Source: Kalaharituber pfeilii | Lineage: Eukaryota; Ascomycota; Pezizomycetes; Pezizales; Pezizaceae | Reading direction: 5' to 3' | DNA length: 64,000 bases | NCBI GenBank assembly: GCA_015179045.1 | Contig: WHUZ01000047.1 | Span: 310,001-374,000 of the forward strand | Shown: positions 59,401 through 64,000 of the stretch, one piece after another | How the letters are laid out: every line of letters begins with the position of its first letter | Numbering within the stretch: the stretch's first letter is position 1 | The notes under the pieces: generated by a model | Told to the model about the DNA's origin: nothing | The model's database searches: none | The model's input: only the letters and a program-made list of their open reading frames with translations | Translations under genes and position numbers: made by a program

Positions 59401-60435
59401 TGAAGGGGCGGAAAAAAGAAGGGGGAGTAAAATATGGAACGGATAACGCACCATGCTCCGACCCCCAACAGCAAAAATTCTCATTGAGATAAAACGCCGT
59501 CGTGCAATGCCCTTGCTTTATATCCGAAAGCCATTCCGTGACGATATTGAGAAAGGCCGCATTGAGGCCAATGCACGTTCCTGTATTTTCCGCTGTTCAG
59601 TTCCCCGGCTCCATTCCTATCCCTCCCCTTCCCTGAACTGCAGATAGGAAACTCTCCCCTTTCTCTCTCAACGCACCTATTAAGCTAACAACAATCCACG
59701 CCTGGCCCGCATCATACGACTCTGCCAGTTTCCGCCGCCATACAGCAGCTCTCCCGCGGACCCAGAAACCGTTCTTGCGTTGTTGGCGTATGCGCCGGCG
59801 TAGTTGGGCGCGGGCGGCGTCTTGGACCCAGTCTGTGTGAATCAATTAGTTGGTGGGTACATATCAGAGGCTATGAGCTGTATAGTTATTGGGCGGGGGG
59901 GGGGGGTTATATTTGTAGATATCTGGGGCTGTTTAATTTTGGTTGGATGGTAGTCGGAAGTCTCGCTCCCGCTCTCCGCAGTGACCTTTTCCAAAGGGTT
60001 CCCGGGGCTCTTCCAACCACCACCAACACCCACATATCCAGAATATACAGTTCGTAGAACATTTAAAAGAAGAGAATCTCCGCACCTATCGTCGTAAAAT
60101 CCTACCACCTCCCAAACTCCCCGTCAGCGCTTGCTCCGTTTGCCTTCTATCCTACCCACCCCCGCTACCCCACCCCCACCCCACATACGGCCCCCAACCT
60201 CAACTAAACCCAAGATAAGAAAAACACCCACCTCATATCTCCTAATCGCCTCAATCTCCTCTAAATGCTGCTCCGGGGCCTCGCTGCGCAGCTCGCCTGA
60301 TTCCAGCGACCGTGTGGACACCGCCATGCTGACGCGGGATTGGCGGTGTGTCGGCCCGGCCCCTGGTGCCCCTCCGGCTCCGGTGCTGCTGGCCCCGCCG
60401 TGGGAGCCGTACATGGTGTGATTGGGCGAGGTCAT
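56496..60435 (-). CDS. GEF1: CLC chloride channel/transporter with two CBS domains (GEF1 type)
   Basis: Eleven exons in transcript order: 60435-60232, 60101-60086, 59832-59677, 59580-59452, 59251-59184, 59081-58722, 58625-58548, 58482-58154, 58046-57824, 57719-57588, 57467-56496 (888 aa). CLC signature loops are present: [14 protein letters not shown] (usual GSGIPE), [14 protein letters not shown] with the gating Glu, and [20 protein letters not shown]. The lumenal Cys block [17 protein letters not shown] is restored by splicing. Two CBS segments lie in the last exon (about [11 protein letters not shown] to GYLGRT and [10 protein letters not shown] to CVTIKDCL), separated by a Gly-rich loop. 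GEF1-type proteins act in Golgi/endosome chloride and copper homeostasis. Exon 2 is just 16 nt and encodes the DFTTI that precedes [10 protein letters not shown]. The first exon gives a Gly/Ser-rich cytosolic N-terminus. Confidence 0.93.
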
Positions 60436-60992
60436 GGCGGGGGTTGCCGCCCGCGGTTAAGCGAAGTTGGTCCGCGAGAATCCGCCTCACAGCCCCTCGA
60501 CTACCTAGCTTCGACGGCTGCGTGCTTTTTAGACCTTTTCCGCCGTCGCAAGTTTCCCAAGTTGCCGGTTTCGATGAAGGGGGGGGGGGTGCCAGTCCGA
60601 GCTCCGCGGGCGCTGACGTAGTGAAAGTGTGTAGCGGGAGGGGAGGCTTGTGCGCGGGCGTGAAAGCGAGGAAGCGTCTGCGTGATGGGACGCAGCAGCA
60701 TGCAGGCCGTAAGCTACAGTATTTAGTTACTATGTCGTTAGACCAGAACGACAAGCCCTGCGGCCCCAGCAAGATCTGCCAGGGCCGTGCGGAGCGAGCC
60801 AAGGGCCGCCTAGCATACCGACAGCGCTGTTCCACCGTCTCGTCTACGTCCACGTGAGAAGGCCGTCCCCCTCCGCTCTTGGCGCGGCGGATCAGCTCCT
60901 TGGCCTGCACTCCACCACTCGGCCCGACCCTGTCCAGAACCTCCCATACGCTCCCTCAAATCCCCCACCCCCCACCCGCCACCCCCTCCGCC
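60436..60992. promoter_or_regulatory. Bidirectional promoter between the CLC gene and uS12m
   Basis: A 557-bp interval between divergent starts, GC-rich with a G10 run at 60580-60589. An in-frame upstream ATG (60879) precedes the uS12m start but the intervening residues look like leader sequence, so I keep the later start. Confidence 0.5.
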
Positions 60993-61713
60993 ATGTTCAA
61001 CCTCTTCCGCACAACCCTTCGCCCTCTCTCCAGCATCCTCTCCGCCAAACCCACCAATACCCTCCACAATGCCATCTCCCCCCTCCTCCCCTCCATGGCC
61101 CGCCCGATGGCAACCTACAACCAAGTCATGCGCGGCTGCCGCAAAGCCCAAAAAGTCCGCCGCCCCGAATCCCCCGCGCTGGTCGGCCGCCCCTGCATGA
61201 AAGGCGTCTGCCTCAAAGTCTCCACCATGTCTCCGAAAAAACCCAACTCTGCCGAACGAAAGATCGCCAGGGTGAAACTGAGCTCCGATAAGGTCGTCAC
61301 GGCCTATATTCCTGGTGAAGGTATATATACACACCTGTATATATATACAATCCCCCCCCACCCCCCCACCCCCAATTTTACTTCTACAGAAAAAAATCAC
61401 CGGTTTGGGTTTCTTGCGGGGCAATTGGCAATTACAACTGTAATGGCAAACCGCTAAGCAATTGACCTTTTCTAGGCCATAACGTGCAACAACACTCCGT
61501 CGTCCTCGTCCGCGGAGGCCGTTCCCAAGACTGTCCAGGAGTCAAGTACCACTTGGTCCGCGGCGCTATGGACTTGGTAACTCATTCTCCTCCTGCCGTT
61601 CACCTTACCTTAGCCTTCCCAATTAACCGTGTTCTGTACTGTAGGGAGGAGTCCCCAACCGTATCACCTCGCGCTCGAAATACGGCACAAAGAAGCCGCA
61701 AAAGAGTACATAG
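60993..61713 (+). CDS. MRPS12: Mitochondrial small ribosomal subunit protein uS12m
   Basis: Exons: 60993-61320, 61476-61576, 61645-61713 (165 aa). The mature part starts near [18 protein letters not shown]. It contains the universal S12 blocks [32 protein letters not shown] and [20 protein letters not shown], then [20 protein letters not shown] and a C-terminal [20 protein letters not shown] is the decoding-centre loop. The N-terminal 37 residues ([16 protein letters not shown]...) are a mitochondrial presequence. Splicing exactly restores EGHN and DLGGVPNRI. An upstream in-frame ATG would add 38 residues and is less likely. It is convergent with the mannosyltransferase gene. Confidence 0.97.
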
Positions 61714-62130
61714 AGTGCACTGAAACCTCCATCACCTAGCCCATTTTGGGATTTGCTTGTACAACAGATATAGATTTTTCGTTCCCATGTATGAAGATCG
61801 GATGAAACAAAAGAGAACAAAATTGATACTCTACAGAAACACAACTAAAAATTCAAAGGATCATGAACTAAAATCAAGATCACAATTATTTAACGAACAG
61901 TTTGGGTCTGTTTTTGGCACATCAGGGACAACATTTCCACACCGAAGAATTAGATTAATCAAATTTCCATCATGCCCACATTTCGGAGTCGCTGAAGCCT
62001 ATTAATTCAAATGCAGCAGTATATTTCATTAGATGCACAAATGCAATTCCATCCTCCAAAAACGCGTTTTCGAAACAATACCTTATTTTGATTTTTGCTT
62101 CTCTGAGAACAGACGGAGTCCTGCTCACTT
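61714..62130. other. Convergent intergenic between uS12m and the GT15 gene
   Basis: AT-rich 3' flanks of two converging genes. No repeat or gene seen. Confidence 0.5.
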
Positions 62131-63777
62131 CTAGGTTTGGTTCTGGTAACCTTCGGGCTTTGCAATACCATTGATCTCAAAGAACTTAGAGGTACAAGAG
62201 TAACCTGCTTGTACGTTAGCACAGTAAAGCCACCGTCATCTGCAGTCTGAATGGACAAACGTACCCTTCCAATCAAAATTATCACTAGGTGTACATGAGC
62301 ATCTACCCTTGAACCGATCCTCCTCGGTAGTGGGGCAGTGTGTGAATGGGTTATGCCGATACCTACCTGTCAATTAGCCTTGTGGACTCCGCATAGGGGC
62401 ATTGGGACTTACGCAATGTCATTGAAGAAATGAATCTGGTCCTTTGGCAAGAATAGCGAGGCTGCTATAGAGTGTACAGGAGCATCACCCCAGCGCTAAT
62501 CGTTTGTGTCAATGTTAGCACGTTCGACAACATAAGTGTAAGCGAAGTGGAGGAATATCGGACGATGAGCTATTAGAGGAACAGAGACCCACCTCATAAA
62601 AGAATCCGCCCGCCTTATCCAAATGTTCAAAAAAGTCCATATACGCCTTACTTCTCCAAAAGTTCAAGTCCCCAATTTCAAAATTACTCCACTAGAAATC
62701 CGAGTCAGCAGGGGTGTTTGGATAGATTGATATAGGAAGATGATATTTACATACAAAGTGGCAGAGATTGTAACTGTGCCCATTATCCTCTGATATAAAG
62801 TTCATGGAATTGTCCTTAGCGATGTGCTCTGGGTGCTCCTTGATGAAATCCTTGACGGTTTTCCAGAGCGTTTCAATGGTACTTTCGTATTCACGGAGGG
62901 AGAGCGTGAAGCCTATGCCATATTAGTTAAGTCGCAGTTCTTGGGATTTGAATGTTACACAAGCTTGGCAACCTACCATATTTTTTGTTGTGATCTTTCA
63001 TGAAGATGAAGGGGTCGTAGTTGATGTCGCAGAAGAGTTGGATTCCGGGCTCGACACGCCAGTAGTAGTCGTAGTCCTTCAAGAGCTCGTGGCGGAAGAA
63101 AAAACCACTTTCAAATCGGCACATGTGACGGTATGAGATGGAGTCACCATAGATAATTTTCTTCTCCCTCTATTGAACCAGGGCTATATCAGCTACCCAT
63201 AAACGTCATCTTGGTACCAGTTACGGGGCTTTGAATCACCATTATCTCACGAGTCTTTGCAGCCCTTTCTTGATCAATCCAGTCTGGGAATGACCAGTGT
63301 TCCTTCGGAATATGCCCATAGAAGGCCTTGCCACTAACCAGATTGGAGGTGACCCTCTTGAACTGGTCATCAAAAGGATTGTCGTTCAGAAATACCCAGT
63401 CGTAGTGAAATCTGCGATTGAACCTATCCTCGACCTGCTGGATACTTTTTGCAATATCCCACACATCAGAATTTCGTGCCAACGTGATGAAAGCTGCTTT
63501 AGCACGCGGGCCCTTGGCAATGTCCTGAGCGAGTTCCTTCAGATTCGTATCCTCAAATCCAGATTTTGCGTTTTGAGCTTGCTCCTTTGCGATGGAGTCA
63601 ACACTGGGCAAATGCGTTTTAGGGTAGTACCCCGACTCGAAGATCTTGTAAAGAACGATGACAGACTGGCATCTTGGTTAGCAAAGTGCTAAGCGTACGA
63701 CAGCCGAAAATCGCGGGTCTTACGAAAAATGCGAGGAGGACGAAGCGTAACGTCCGGGTATTGCTGGGGATCGGCAT
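62131..63777 (-). CDS. Alpha-1,2-mannosyltransferase, GT15 family (KRE2/KTR)
   Basis: Eight exons in transcript order: 63777-63724, 63665-63240, 63169-62977, 62912-62755, 62691-62593, 62495-62413, 62362-62265, 62204-62131 (394 aa). A type II signal anchor is formed by [17 protein letters not shown] near the N-terminus, placing the enzyme in the Golgi. GT15 blocks follow: [94 protein letters not shown] and [16 protein letters not shown]. The last join gives [19 protein letters not shown], the normal family end; without that 60-nt intron the protein would stop 8 residues past the donor. KTR enzymes extend N- and O-linked mannans of cell-wall proteins. The paralogue (KRE2, KTR1, KTR3 and so on) cannot be decided here. 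Confidence 0.94.
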
Positions 63778-64000
63778 CGTGATGAATAGATGGAATTAGA
63801 AGGAGTAACCTGCAGGAGAATGGGCTCCTGTTCCCATGCAAGGGTGAGAAGGTATTGTCTGGAGTCTGTGGATGAGAACTAGATTTTAGGACAGGCAGAG
63901 GTATGGATTTTGTACCAAGACAGACAGAGGAACATACAACCTTGAGCCAAGCTACTAAGAGTAAGCAAGCGATTAGGTTATTATACGAACGTGTTACGAG
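63778..64000. other. Upstream region of the GT15 gene to the window end
   Basis: It should hold the proximal promoter of the mannosyltransferase. No feature is recognised. Confidence 0.4.

Overview
The window looks like a chromosome fragment of a filamentous ascomycete (Pezizomycotina). The evidence is single-copy eukaryotic genes with many short introns (mostly 46-135 nt, GT..AG, often a CTAAC-like branch site 10-20 nt before the acceptor), no operons, and fungal-type families (SHE9/MDM33, PPS1, PPG1, KRE2/KTR mannosyltransferase, GEF1-type CLC). Dense intron content and long low-complexity intergenic DNA make an early-diverging lineage such as Pezizomycetes possible, but that is a guess. 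I reconstructed twenty protein genes exon by exon. In every model the exon lengths sum to a multiple of three and the joins restore family motifs, except for the single-exon genes, which need no joining.

Left third (0-20 kb): a conserved disordered protein of unknown role (-), an RNF216-type RBR ubiquitin ligase (+), a TMEM42-like membrane protein (+), a 3.6 kb gene desert with degenerate triplet-rich repeats, DNA polymerase delta small subunit POLD4/Cdm1 (-), the queuosine salvage enzyme QNG1 (-) and the SUMO-activating subunit UBA2 (+), divergent from QNG1.

Middle (20-47 kb): mitochondrial-type 3-oxoacyl-ACP reductase (-), RNA polymerase subunit RPB8 (-) divergent from mRNA 3'-end factor CLP1 (+), PPG1 phosphatase (-), a proline-rich CCHC zinc-knuckle protein (+), AP-3 beta adaptin APL6 (-) and the PPS1 dual-specificity phosphatase (+). 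Long gene-free stretches lie at 32.8-36.8 kb and 39.6-44.2 kb.

Right third (48-64 kb), the most compact: PP2A catalytic subunit (+), Rieske iron-sulfur protein RIP1 (-), mitochondrial inner-membrane protein SHE9/MDM33 (-), a HAD phosphatase (+), a CLC chloride channel/transporter with two CBS domains (-), mitochondrial ribosomal protein uS12m (+) and a GT15 mannosyltransferase (-).

The genes are housekeeping and do not form a pathway cluster. Loose themes are protein phosphatases (PPG1, PPS1, PP2A, plus a HAD enzyme), ubiquitin/SUMO (RBR ligase, UBA2), mitochondrial function (OAR1, RIP1, SHE9, uS12m) and endomembrane traffic (APL6, CLC, KTR). GC-rich islands precede many + strand genes, while 3' flanks are AT-rich with long homopolymers. 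I see no rRNA, confident tRNA, CRISPR array or intact transposon. I found no convincing undescribed system; the more unusual items are gene-structure oddities: micro-exons, a GC-AG intron, an in-frame intron in RIP1, a stop codon set in a poly(A) tract, a duplicated intron segment and a likely alternative C-terminus for the RBR ligase.
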